A DNA stretch of 64,000 nt, taken from the NCBI GenBank assembly GCA_947683425.1, contig CANTUQ010000077.1:4271001-4335000 (forward strand), given 5' to 3'. Positions within the stretch are counted from its first letter, which is position 1, and each line of letters begins with the position of its first letter. Source of the DNA: Excoecaria cochinchinensis. Lineage: Eukaryota; Streptophyta; Magnoliopsida; Malpighiales; Euphorbiaceae. The notes under the pieces were generated by a model, which was not told the DNA's origin, ran no database searches, and saw only the letters and a list, made by a program, of their open reading frames with translations. Below are positions 34,386-46,132 of the stretch, one piece after another. The translations under genes and the position numbers were made by a program.

Positions 34386-36140
34386 GATTTTGAAGTAGAG
34401 CGCATGTTCATATGGACATTTGATGAAGCCATTCTGTTGGAAGTATTTGTTGATGCGGCTGTTCCAAGCTCTTGGTTCAATGTAGACTTGTTCTTCAAGT
34501 GCTCTATTCAGAAAAGCAGACTTTACATCCATCTGGTGAATCTTCCACCTATTTTGAGCTGCTAGAGAAATAATTAGTCTAACATTCTCTAAGTGTGCAA
34601 TAGGAGCAAATACCTCATCATAGTCAATGCCAGCTCTTTGACTGTATCCTTTTGCAATAAGTCTCGCCTTGTATCTTTCAACCTCTCCATTTGCATTCTT
34701 TTTCACTTTGTAGACCCATTTGACACCAGTTGGCTTGTGTCCTTTTGGAAGTGAAGTGAGTTCCCATGTGTCATTCTTTTCAATGGCCTTGATTTCTCCA
34801 TCCATTCCATTTCTCCATTTTTCATCTTGTGTAGCTTCTTGAAAGTTAATTAGTTCACAATTAGCAAAAAGACAAAATAATGTAAGATTATCTAATTGTT
34901 CAGTTACTTCGTATAGATCTCGAAGACTTCTTGTTCTTTGTTTTGGACTACCACTTGAAGATGATAAAGCTGATTCATCTTCATGGGTAGTTGCTGTTGG
35001 TGAGGTAGGTGGTGAAGCAACCTCTTGCTAAACTTCTTCTGGTTGCTCAACTGGTGCTTGCTCAATTTAATCAATTGGAAAGAAGTTGAAGTCATCTGTG
35101 GGAGAATTGAATTCTCATTCACCTTCTTCATCAAATATGACATCTCGACTGATTATGATCTTCCCATTGTTTGGATTGTATAGCTTGTAGCCTTTCGAAC
35201 TTTCATCATAGCCGATGAAGATGAATCTTTCACTTTTATCATCAAGCTTGGTTCTTCTTTCATCCGGTACATGAACATGATCTATGCTTCTGAATACTCT
35301 TAGGTGTGAGATGCCTGATTTTCTTCAACTCCATACTTCTTGTGGTGTCTTTCCCCAAACACTTCTTGTTGGAGATCGGTTGGACAAGTAGACAGCTGTT
35401 GCCACAGCTTCAACCCAAAACTCTTTTGGCAATTTCTTACATTTGAGCATGCTTCGTGCCATGTCAAGGATAGTTTTGTTTTTCCTTTCTGCTACTCCAT
35501 TTTGTTGGGGGGATCTTGGGACTATCAATGGTCTTCGAATTCCATTTGCTTCACAGAATTCTTGAAACTCCTTAGAAGTGAATTCTCGTCCTCAATTAGA
35601 TCTCATTGCTTTAATCTTTTGGCCACTTTTATTTTCCACTGTAGCTTTAAATTTCTTGAATACTTCAAAAACTTCTGATTTCTGCTTCAAAAAATATACC
35701 CAGGTTTTTCTTGAAAAATAATCAATAAAGAGAAGGAAATAATTACTTTTACCAAATGAACTTGGGCAGATCGGTCCACAAACATCTGTATGTATAAGCT
35801 CCAATGGCTTTTTCGCTTTTGAGTCCGACAGCTTTGGAAATGAGTTTTTGAACTGCTTCCCAAGTAGACAACCTTCACAAAGTTGATCAGGATGATTGAT
35901 GTTTGGCAGTCCCCTCACCATCTTCTTTCTGGATAATAACTCCAATGCTTCAAAATAGAGATGCCCAAATTGAATATGCCATAACCATGATGCGTCCTTG
36001 TAGCAAGCTTTCAAACATTTTGCAACATCATTTTTTATGTTGATCAGAAACATTCTATTCTTTGTCATTGAAACTTTAGCGATTAGAATATTCCTCTCAT
36101 CCTTGATAGAAAGATTATCATCTTTCATGTGAATATTATA
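34386..36140 (-). pseudogene. Element F (copia), piece 1: integrase and N-terminal RT
   Basis: Reading down the minus strand from about 36140: LDKGYNIHMKDDNLSI (pre-integrase), the HHCC finger (WLWHIQFGHL..LCEGCLLGKQ), the integrase core ELIHTDVCGPI (first Asp), a block MRSN-stop-GREF near 35590 where the second catalytic Asp has become Asn and is followed by a TGA, and SPQQNGVAERKNKTILD (Glu kept). The link region to 34900 is broken. RT begins EIKAIEKNDTWELTSLPKG, then QMDVKSAFLNRALEEQVYIE joined directly to PRAWNSRINKYFQQNGF: the stretch that normally carries the LYGLKQ motif is missing in frame. The upstream gag and 5' LTR are absent. Confidence 0.88.
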
Positions 36141-38465
36141 GCCTTTATCTAACCTTAGGTGTCTTAAACCAGAGAAAGTGTAGAAAACTTCACTTTTATT
36201 CATGCCTTAAGTTAAGTTTATAAATGAGTTTTTAACAAAACGAAATTCCATCTCTTATCTCACGCGATCATGCAATAAATTTAAAGTGCACTTCAATCAC
36301 ATCAGAAGCGATAAAGAAAGCATAAAATAAAGCAATAAATAAATTACAAGAAAAATCTGGGACACAACAATCCCCCAAAATAAAGAAAGCATAAATAAAA
36401 TAAAAGGATAAACTTGCCCCAAAAATTAATTACAAGGGCCCAAAATGAATAAATAAATAACTGCATCACAAAAAGAAGAATAATAAAATACATCATACAT
36501 AAATCGAGATATTTATTGAATTTTAGGAACATTGGTTCCATTGATTAATCTTAAAAAACTTGGAAAATTATTTTGGGCATTGATTGAGAAAACCGGGATG
36601 AGTGATCCCATTTTATAAAAATTAATTCTCCATTTGAAAGTGAGATTTTATTGGTTAAGAATAGGGCATTGGTCCATTTTATTAGAAAAATCCCAATTTT
36701 AATTATTGTAGAAAAACATGAATTTTCATAATAAAAATGGATCCAAAATACATTTTACATGCAACATACAAAATAATAAAAGAGGGAAAATACATCGATT
36801 AAAAAAATGCAAACAAAACTTTGAAGGCTTTTAGTGCTTGATTCTCCAACTCGCCCATGGGTAACACTCAAATAAAAAAGACAAGTATTATAAAAAAAGA
36901 AAAAGAAAATTAAGATTAGTAATTAAATAAAATACATAAAGTAAAATAAATTAAAAAAATAAATTAAAATGAAATACATAAAATAAATAAAGGACCCAAT
37001 TAAATTAAATAAAACTAACAAATATGTTAATTAGGCTGATCAAGTAAATAGAACAAATAAATAAAAAACTAAAATAAATAAGTGAGAATGAATAAAATAA
37101 TGATGTGCGAACCAAGTAAGTTGGAATTAAAGGAGAAAATAATGCAAAATGGCCACTGTTCACGTGAATGCATGTATGAGAAAAGAAAATAAAACAAACA
37201 ATTTTATTTAGTTGGCAAAATAGGATTATTGGGTAAAAGATGCAAAATTAACATGATTAAATTAATTATTTACATGTTAATCACAATAAACATAAATATT
37301 TACATGGTAAAAAGATCAATCAAAAACAAATTAATTAATTTGCATGTTAAAATTAATTAGAAACCAAAGCAAAATAAATTAATTACATGTTAAGAATAAT
37401 AAGAAATCATGGCAAAATAAATTAATTATATGTTAAGAATAATAAGAAATCAAAACAAAAGAAATTAATTGATCACATATTAGAAAAAAAATCAATAAAA
37501 CAATATTTACATGAACGAACTAATAAAAAATAATAGAATAAAAAAAAAATTAGTTCGGAGCCCAGAAAATTTACCCTCAGAATTGGATTCGATGGAATAA
37601 TGATGATCTTCTTGGAAAATTCCTCAAACTAATAATTTAGCAATGAAATTAACCCCTTTTCTTTATGGAGAAAACAAAGAAATTAATTTGAATGCTTAAA
37701 AGATTGAAAATTGATTTGAAAGTGAAAATTAATTCCTTTTGTTTATGGAGAAAACAAAAAAATTAATTAGAATGATTAAGAATTGAAACTTGAATTTTCA
37801 ATCTCAATTAATCCTTGTTAATGGAAAAATAGAAGTCTGAAAATTTTTTGAAGAAAAATCAAAGAAGAAAAAAGGAAAAACTCTCAAAAATCTGATGTCA
37901 AAAATAATGGAGGCCCTCCTTAGGTTTTTTCATCTCAAAGTATTTATATGATGGAAAAATAAAACCCTAATTCTATTAGGAATAGAAATTTTATTTTAAT
38001 TTAATTTCCTGCCCTTTTTTAATGATAAAATCATCTTTTATTTATTAATTATCTAAAAAAATGATTTAGAATTTAATTTGGACTCAAAAACCTCAATTTG
38101 GGTGAAAAATCAAGTTTTGGGGCGAAAATCGGCGAGAATGGGCGTGCAGGGGGCGCGCTAACGCTCGGGGCGCGAGTGTTGTGCGCTCTGCACGAGCACG
38201 TGTAGCGCTCCGTGCGAGCGCGCTGCCGCGAGTCGACATCCGATTTTCGATTTTTTTTTTAAAGTTTTAAATATAACTAAAAAGCACTAAAATTTTCAAA
38301 CTTCATTTTTTAAAATTAATTTTTAAAATATTTTTATTATTTTTTTTATTCTAAAATGCAAATTTGACAAGTAAATCATCACTTTGAAACTCTTTGCCCG
38401 TGAATAGGTAATTTATCATCATTGGGTAACTCTAATCTAGGCTGACTCAGGACCCGATGTCTATA
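36140..38465 (-). mobile_element. Element E: 3' LTR, truncated at its outer end
   Basis: Starts on the minus strand at 38465 (TATAGACATCGGGTCC, the TG start mutated to TA) after the polypurine tract (38466-38479, AAACTGGGGGCAAT). It matches the other E LTR almost base for base for about 2.3 kb, then ends near 36140 without the last 210 bp or so, and copia coding DNA follows. The GC island at 38125-38245 is the one stretch that does not match. No target duplication was found here. Confidence 0.8.
38125..38245. repeat. GC island of the E 3' LTR
   Basis: About 120 bp rich in CG, GCGC and CGAG words (GGGCGCGCTAACGCTCGGGG and onwards), about 220 bp from the LTR start. The homologous place in the E 5' LTR (46133-46285) has a different GC-rich sequence, while the flanks are nearly identical. 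Confidence 0.75.
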
Positions 38466-40590
38466 ATTGCCCCCAGTTTAGAGGAAGCTAGTACACTAAT
38501 GTCTAGGTGAGCCTAAACTCAAAGAAAAGAAGGAAAGAGACACGTACTTGAGTCAGCTATCTTTTCGAACTGGATGATGCTATTGTGGTGGTCGTCGCCA
38601 TGTTGTCGGCGTGTTATCCCGTGTTGAAGCAGTAGTGCCATGATCGTGCTAACTCTCCGTAGAGTGGTAGTGCCGTCATCGTGCTAACCCTTCTAAAGTG
38701 GTAGTACCGTGGTCGTGCTAACCTTCTGTAGAATGGTATTGCCGCCATCGTGCTAACCCTTCTGAGTTGTGAAGCGGTAGTGCCGTGATCGCGCTAACCC
38801 TTCGTGGAGTGGTAGTGCCGTCATCGTGCTAACCCTTCTGAAGTGGCAGTGCCGTGGTCGTGCTAACCTTCCATAGAATGGTAGTGCCGCCATCGTGCTA
38901 ACCCTTCTGAGTTGGTGAAGTGGTAGTGCCGTGATCGTGCTAATCCTCCGTGGAGTGGTAGTGCCGTCATCGTGCTAACCCTTCTGAAGTGGTAGTGTCG
39001 TGGTCGTGCTAACCTTCTGTAGAATGGTAGTGCTGCCATTGTGCTAACCCTTCTGAGTTAGTGAAGCGGTAGTGCCGTGATCGTGCTAACCCTCCGTGGA
39101 GTGGTAGTGCCATCATCGTGCTAACCCTTCTGAAGTGGTAGTGCCGTGGTCGTGATAACCTTCCAAAGAATGGTAGTGCCGCCATCGTGCTAACCCTTCT
39201 GAGTTGGTGAAGTGGTAGTGCCGTGATCATGCTAACCCTCCGTGGAGTGGTTGTGCTGTCATCGTGCTAACCCTTCTGAAGTGGTGCTGTTTATGAGCCC
39301 TTAGTGGTGCTGTTTATGAGCCCTTTGGTTGATTTGCCTCCTGAGAGGTCTTTGGATGGTTGCCCCTTGACAGGTCTTTGGTTGATGCTTGGATTGATGT
39401 CATTTTTGTTGGTTGCCCCCTGAGAGGTCTTTGGTTGATGCTTGGATTGATGTAGTCACTCGGATTTTGTCAGTGTCCGCATCGAGTCTCTCTTTCTGCA
39501 AAACTAAAAAACCAAATATGTAGGAAAAAATAGTGAGCATGCACGTGAAATGTATTTGCCATGTAGAAATGCAGAATAAAATTTCATCTAAGTGAGTTTG
39601 GAAGCGATAGCCGGGCTGGGCTCAACTTGCTATAGGATCGATGCTCTTTGGAATTGCTTTTGAATTTCATGTCTTTGGGATTGCGAGGTTCTCATCTGAT
39701 ACCTGTAGTCATTGTTTTTTAAAGGTAGTGCATCTCTTGTGGATTTTCACACTAGCTTTTCTTAGTGGGAAATGCGTCCTTTGCGGATTTTCACATGACC
39801 CTGTGCCTTATTTTTGCCTGGAGTAGACCCAACCCAAACCAGTGGCTTTTTTTTTAGGACAGACTGCCTGTTTCCAGGTTTTCACCCTATCCTTTTGCCT
39901 AACTTTTGCTTAGAGCGCCAGTTACGGTTTTCATCTCTAACGGCTTTGTCTTTTTTTTTTTTAGATTGCTGAAGCTGTTGGCAAAAATCTTTCAGGCGTC
40001 TTAGATCATGATTGCATGAACTTGATTCTTATCATGAGGATGCTGTAGGATTGGCTTCACGTTTAATAGCAGGATGAGTCAGCTAAAGCGCTTGAGTGGT
40101 GAGAATAGCAGAGGATAGATAGTGGATGACTTTGATCACACAAAGTGAACTGCTCTGATCACATCAATATACCATTGCATAAATGCATGTGTTTCAATTT
40201 GATTTCATTAAACATGATCATTGTTTGACATTAATCTTAAGAATATAAAACCTCATCTAATCTCGGGATGGATCTTGAAAGCATCAAACTCCTGTTATCA
40301 ATCAGCCCTCTCGGGTTTTCATGATTCAATATTTTCTCTCAGCCCTTAATTTTTGCCCAGAATGCCTTTTTTTTTTTCTGGCAGGATGCCCAATTTTAGC
40401 AAGGTCGCCTTTTTTCGGTTTTCGACCCGCGGGGCATTTATTATTTATTTTTCTTTTTTTTAGCCTTTGCCATGGAACCTCCTTCAGTCTGTCGGTGTCG
40501 ATTGGTTTCTTTGAATTCTCTTTCGTCATTGCCAGCCAGGACGGCTTCTCCTTTTGACAGTGTTCTTTCTCTCTCTTTTTTTTTTTTATT
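38466..40590 (-). other. Element E: 3' UTR and last bases of integrase
   Basis: The minus strand at about 40590-40450 reads NDEREFKE and then TDRLKEVPW across a frame change, the counterpart of the integrase end of element A. It continues into a UTR matching A (the CCCGCGGG and AAAAGGCG words at 40380-40440). The UTR holds a tandem array at 38625-39285 and ends at the polypurine tract 38466-38479. Confidence 0.65.
38625..39285 (-). repeat. Higher-order tandem array in the E 3' UTR
   Basis: Basic unit about 35 bp (GGTAGTGCCGTNATCGTGCT plus AACCCTTC...). Four unit variants repeat in fixed order (GATCG, TCATCG, GGTCG, CCATCG types) to make a block of about 146 bp, present four times plus a partial copy. 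The CCATCG-type unit is longer by a GTTGGTGAAG insert. It shares no sequence with the array of element A. Confidence 0.85.
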
Positions 40591-41205
40591 TTTCACCAAA
40601 GGATTCATCTTGACTCCTGTGTAAACTGGTTGAAGTAATGAGTTTCTTCGCTTGGATCTTGGTCGTGAAAGTTTGTACCTTCCTTTTGTTATCTTTGGTG
40701 GTTCAATTTCTAATGTAACCTTTAATGGTTGAGATGTGTCGTATGTTGGCCTCAAATGGTTTAGGACAAAACTATGGTTTAGGACACAACTCTCCTTTTT
40801 TTTTTTTTGGTTTTTTTTGTTTTGCTTTTGTTTTCTTTTAGCGAGGTAATGAGTTGTCCTCCTAAGTTTGGTTATAAGGGTCCCTATTGGTCTCATACGA
40901 TTAAAGGTTAGTCTTGATTGGCTTTGGGGTAAACATCTCAAACGGTTGTGAGGAAAGTATTCATAAGGCTTGGTTTCAATGAGTTATACATCTCTTGTGA
41001 ATGTTCAGGGTTTTATTTGTCTAATTTTTGATGTACCCCTTTAATGAACGGAGTTTGATTTTGCTTGGCTGCACTGTATGCGCCCTAGATGCTGAGGATG
41101 CCAAGGAATGGCTTTTTGAAATTCTGCTCGACGTCATGTTGGCATGTTGAAACAACGTTGCTCCCACAATGTCCTTATCACTTATCAACATGTCACTCCA
41201 TGTCC
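40591..41205 (-). other. Element E: unassigned segment in place of pol
   Basis: Between the pre-RT fragment and the integrase end, where about 3 kb of pol should lie. The minus strand shows a coding-like stretch (VLNHLRPTYDTSQPLKVTLE and KITKGRYKLSRPRSKRRNSL) but with long A-rich runs and stops. I do not recognise it. It could be decayed pol, UTR or captured DNA. Confidence 0.35.
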
Positions 41206-41430
41206 AGGCAAAGGCCCTTCTTCTTCTTTTTTTTTTATTATCTTCTTCTTTTTTTTTTATTTTTTTTTATTTTTTAGCTCTCTCAGAAATTTCCTCTCTT
41301 CAGGAGTTATACCAGATGCTACCAAGATTTTCTTTGGATTTTCCAAAGTTCTGAGATTAAATGCAGTTATATTAGTTGAATTAATGTCAAAATGTATGTA
41401 TCATGATCATGGTAAATGAAATTATTAGAG
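41206..41430 (-). pseudogene. Element E: pre-RT remnant
   Basis: The minus strand reads DINSTNITAFNLRTLENPKK and then TPEERKFLRELK, matching the region just before RT in element A (FDINSTSTTAFNLETLENPK). An A/T-rich run follows and then a short FAWT-type match. RT proper is absent. Confidence 0.65.
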
Positions 41431-41559
41431 ACATCATACAAATAAACAAAAATTGTTCATTTTATTGCAAACTGCAAACTGTGTCATAAAAGTTCTTGGA
41501 ATGAAAAGAATCAAGCATCTAAAACAACTATCTTTTTCTCCACTCTCACTAGTGGATTG

Positions 41560-42950
41560 AGAAGACCCGATCATATTCACGGTGGAGGGACTGCATTATA
41601 GCCTACCTTCTTCTTCTTCTCAAGATCCGTGATCTGACTAGTGTCAATAAGATCTTGGATCTTGTTCCTCAATGTTCGGCATTAATATGTCAAGTGCCCG
41701 GTGTGCTGATGGTAGGCGTAGTATTTGTCTTCTCTATGCCCTGGTTGTCCTTGATTCATGGCTGGTCTAGGTGCCAAAGGTCGTAGCTTGCCCTCTTTCA
41801 TCAATCTCTCCAATACGCAGGATAGAGAGTGGCCTAAGTTGGAGTAGTATCTCTGACCCTGCCCAACTCCAGTAGTTGAAACTTCTGCTGTCTTGCCATT
41901 TTTGCTATTACTGCTCCCGACACCACCTGATTTGTACCCTGACTGGTTCCCATAGCCTTTCCCAGTAAAATTATTTTGGCTTGCTTTCTTTGCTAGGTAA
42001 GCCGCCTCAGCCTTACAACAATATCCTTAAGTGACTCCCAATCCCTGAGCCCCTTAAAGCTGAGCAAATCCCTTAAGTAAGGGCATGAGTTCCTGATAAA
42101 TAACCTGATCTGGTCAGCGATGACAGGCTTTCTCTTTATCTCCATAGCCCTATTCCTCCACCTAGTGAGGTATTCATGGAATGATTCATTACTCCTTTGC
42201 TGTAAGAGCTCAAGGTCCTTTAGGGTGACCTCCATCCTGGTGCTGCAGTCATACTGCTTCATGAATTCTTTAGTCAAAAGGTCTCAATCCTCCTTGGACC
42301 TCCTGTCCAGCCCGTGATACCAGTCTACTACCGGACCCATCAGACTTAGGCAGAAATATTCCACCTTCTGCTTCTTACTCAACCCGGTGCCTTCATTACC
42401 AGGGTATACTGTTTGATGTGTGCAGATGGGTCAGAGGTACCATCGAACTTCGGCAGCTCAGGCATCTTGAATCTTTGGGGTAGCAGCTCTTCATCCCCCA
42501 AATCTCTATCTTCCGGGTTGATCCCCTTCCCAGCTGACAACAAGCGGGTGATAGCCTCAATCTGCTGCCTCATCCCTCTTAAAGCCTCATCCTTTACCCT
42601 GGGTGCTCTGGGCCTCACAGCTTGGTGGACTATTGGCTCGTCATCTTCCTGTTCCATCACAAAATCATCATTGGGGTTGGGGATCCTTTCCCTTCTTGGC
42701 TCGATGGGTGCAGCAGCTCTGTGCTCATTGATAGGTTGACGGGCAGCAGCTCCAACGAGAGGAGCCTCCCCACTAGCAGGCGGTTCGGCTTGCCCCTGAG
42801 GAGGGACAGCCGCTGGTTGCGGAGCAACAGGTAGCTGTGGAGCAGCAGGTGCCTGTGGAGCAGGAGGATGAGCAATCCTTTCGGCCATGGTGCCCATCAT
42901 ATCTAGCATCATCAGCTCAAAGTCCTCTAGCCTCCTAGCAAGGTCTTAAG
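41560..42950 (-). pseudogene. Element E: gag of a Tat-type retrotransposon (broken)
   Basis: Main frame from 42912 down: MMLDMMGTMAERIAHPPAPQ, a Pro/Ala-rich stretch, RFKMPELPKFDGTSDPSAH, ending near 42379 by frameshift. It continues at 42277-41993 (FMKQYDCSTRMEVTLKDLEL, SFHEYLTRWRNRAMEIKRKP) and, in another frame, to a zinc-knuckle region near 41700 (HQHTGH kept, first Cys replaced by Tyr). An in-frame stop at 42946-42948 separates an upstream open stretch (to about 43362) that may be the true N-terminus. Protein order and wording match the gag of A. Confidence 0.85.
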
Positions 42951-43883
42951 TGCTCAAAGTTCCAGTCTCTTCTACCATTGATGATTCTAGAGATGATTCA
43001 TTGATTGATGAGAGTGATTTAGAATCCCAGTCAGACACTAGTTCCGGCAACTCAAAGAGCAGATTTGTCCTTACTAGTCGACCGTCAGAACCTCTAGTCC
43101 ACTTAGATGAATCTATAATGGCTGAAAAATTTAAATTGTTAGAATGATGCATGAATGACATATACAATGCATGATCGTGTGTTATGCAATATTTACAATC
43201 ACATTCAAGTAAGTAGATCCTTCCAACCTTATTATACCACACATGAGGTAATGCGGTCTCTTTCCTAGGTGGGCTTGATCCATGGGTTAACGGCAAACCC
43301 AATGGATGCATATGGTGCATGGTGAGAAACCAACAGCATAACATCTCTTGACTAATGTGCAAACGTATGAGTTTTTGCCTTTATGTATTTAAACATTTCA
43401 ACTAAATTAAGATGGGCTCACCAGGGCATGAAAGCCTTTGATAAAAGACCATTTAATTTGGTTGATTTTGTTCAATATATAATGGCCGAAATAGCAAGCA
43501 TCGTATTAAGGTACATGTCACCTAAGGGAAGTATCTATTGCCATTAAATGAGCTTTGGTCATGGGTGATGATACTTTAGGGCTACCCAAGCATAGTCCCT
43601 GCCAACAGGTCAAGCTCATCACGAGCATAACGATCGATTGGGTCTCCATTTGATATACCATGATGGTACGAGGCTTGGGCTGGTGATTATCCCGAGCACT
43701 TTCCTACAATGAGTGAAAGTAGAGTCGTATTTTAGAAATGCACCGGGGTAAAATAAGGGACCAACTAGCATAATTCTAAGGCTCTAATGGATGCAATGCA
43801 ATTTCGAAGAGAAATGAAAATTTCATTTATTAATAACTCAATTATAAGTTTAACTTAATGCACTTTCGAAGCGAAGTTTCGAT
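42951..43883 (-). other. Element E: leader between primer site and gag
   Basis: About 930 bp. The part next to gag (42951-43360) is open in the gag frame apart from the stop noted. The rest has no recognisable feature. Confidence 0.5.
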
Positions 43884-43903
43884 CATCCCCAGTGGAGTCG
43901 CCA
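43884..43903 (-). promoter_or_regulatory. Element E: primer-binding site
   Basis: The minus strand reads TGGCGACTCCACTGGGGATG one base after the LTR end. TGGCGACTCC-type primer sites that pair with a tRNA 3' end are typical of Tat/Ogre-type elements. Confidence 0.75.
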
Positions 43904-44223
43904 CTGTGACGCACGCCGGACCAGTAATGCCCTCATTGGACCCACTTTTAGGATTCGAGGGATTGGTTCGCATCTTTTTGATCTTGGGTTATACAAGACA
44001 TTTTGGAATCCCCTACCCAATAGAACATTGGGAGGTTCATCTAATCCCATGAAACCTTTAGGCACCTTTGAGGCATTTTGGAGTTGCCACCCAATTTACA
44101 AGAAATTGGGAAAGGTCATCTAACCTCGGGGGTCTTAAATCAAAGAAGGTGTTCGGAACTTCACTTTTATTCATGCCTTAAGTTAAGTTTATAAATGAGT
44201 TTTTAACAAAACGAAATTCCATC

Positions 44224-44277
44224 TCTCATCTCACGTGATCATGCAATAAATTTATTGCATGATCACGTGAGATGAGA
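44224..44277. repeat. 54-bp perfect palindrome in the E 5' LTR
   Basis: Two 27-bp arms with no spacer, centred between 44250 and 44251 (arms begin TCTCATCTCACG and end CATGCAATAAA). In the 3' LTR the left arm is present with one or two changes, but the right arm is replaced by unrelated sequence (AAGTGCACTTCAATCACATC). Confidence 0.9.
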
Positions 44278-46132
44278 AAGCGATAAAGAAAGCATAAAAT
44301 AAAGCAATAAATAAATTACAAGAAAAATCTGGGACACAACAATCCCCTAAAATAAAGAAAGCATAAATAAAATAAAAGGATAAACTTGCCCCAAAAATTA
44401 ATTACAAGGGCCCAAAATGAATAAATAAATAACTGCCTCACAAAAAGAAGAATAATAAAATACATCATACATAAATCGAGATATTTATTGAATTTTAGGA
44501 ACATTGGTTCCATTGATTAATCTTAAAAAACTTGGAGAATTATTTTGGGCATTGATTGAGAAAACCAGATGAGTGATCCCATTTTATAAAAATTAATTCT
44601 CCATTTGAAAGTGAGATTTTATTGGTTAAGAATAGGACATTGGTCCATTTTATTAGAAAAATCCCAATTTTAATTATTGTAGAAAAACATGAATTTTCAT
44701 AATAAAAATGGATCCAAAATACATTTTACATGCAACATACAAAATAATAAAATAGGAAAAATACATCGATTAAAAAAATGCAAACCAAACTTTGAAGGCT
44801 TTTAGTGCTTGATTCTCCAACTCGCCCATGGGTAACACTCAAATAAAAAAGACAAGTATTATAACAAAAGAAAAAGAAAATTAAGATTAATAATTAAATA
44901 AAATACATAAAGTAAAATAAATTAAAAAAATAAATTAAAATGAAATACATAAAATAAATAAAGGACCCAATTAAATTAAATAAAACTAACAAATATGTTA
45001 ATTAGGCTGATCAAGTAAATAGAACAAATAAATAAAAGACTAAAATAAATAAGTGAGAATGAATAAAATAATGATGTGCGAACCAAGTAAGTTGGAATTA
45101 AAGGAGAAAATAATGCAAAATGGACACTGTTCACGTGAATGCATGTATGAGAAAAGAAAATAAAACAAACAATTTTATTTAGTTGGCAAAATAGGATTAT
45201 TGGGTTAAAGATGCAAAATTAACATGATTAAATTAATTATTTACATGTTAATCACAATAAACATAAATATTTACATGGCAAAAAGATCAATCAAAAATAA
45301 ATAAATTAATTTGCATGTCAAAATTAATGAGAAACCAAAGCAAAATAAATTAATTACATGTTAAGAATAATAAGAAATCATGGCAACATAAATTAATTAT
45401 ATGTTAAGAATAATAAGAAATCAAAACAAAAGAAATTAATTGATTACATGTTAGAAATAAAATCAATGAAACAATATTTACATGAACGAAATAATAAAAA
45501 ATAATAGAATAAAATAAAAAAAATTAGTTCGGAGCCCAGAAAATTTACCCTCAGATTTGGATTCGATGGAATAATGATAATCTTCTTGGAAAATTCCCCA
45601 AACAAATAATTTAGCAATGAAATTAACCCTTTTGTTTATGGAGAAAACAAAGAAATTAATTTGAATGCTTAAAAGATTGAAAATTGATTTGAAAGTGAAA
45701 ATTAATTCCTTTTGTTTATGGAGAAAACAAAGAAATTAATTAGAATGATTAAGAATTGAAACTTGAATTTTCAATCTCAATTAATCCTTGTTAATGGAAA
45801 AATAGAAGTCTAAATTTTTTTTGAAGAAAAATCAAAGAAGAAGAAAGGAAAAGCTCTCAAAAATCTGATGTCAAAAATAATGGAGGCCCTCCTTAGGTTT
45901 TTTCATCTCAAAATATTTATATGATGGAAAAATAAAACCCTAATTCTATTGGGAATAGAAATTTTATTTTAATTTAATTTCCTGCCCTATTTTAATGATA
46001 AAATTAGCTTTTATTTATTAATTATCTAAAAAAATGATTTAGAATTTAATTTGGACTCAAAAACCTCAATTTGGGTGAAAAATCACGTTTTGGGGCGAAA
46101 ATCGGCGGAAAACAGCGAAATCGGCGAGAATG

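Larger units (their letters stand above)
30463..34390 (+). mobile_element. Solo LTR G2 (30468-34385), target duplication GATTT
   Basis: Flanked by GATTT at 30463-30467 and 34386-34390. 3918 bp, starting TGTAACACCCCAAAATGGCC and ending TTGGGGTGTGACA. Same plan as H: donor AAG/GTAAGTTGG (near 31090), short frame (31209-31268), paired palindrome (31848-31885), island (32391-32756), stem TAGTGGATA (33058-33066) with TATCCACTA (33330-33338), hairpins (33873-33958). It splits copia RT just upstream of the YVDD block. Confidence 0.9.

Noticed and set aside
40441..40941. Basic 166-residue protein on the minus strand as a host gene
   Set aside because: Part of it is the decayed integrase end and UTR of element E; the rest is A-rich repeat. 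No host family recognised.
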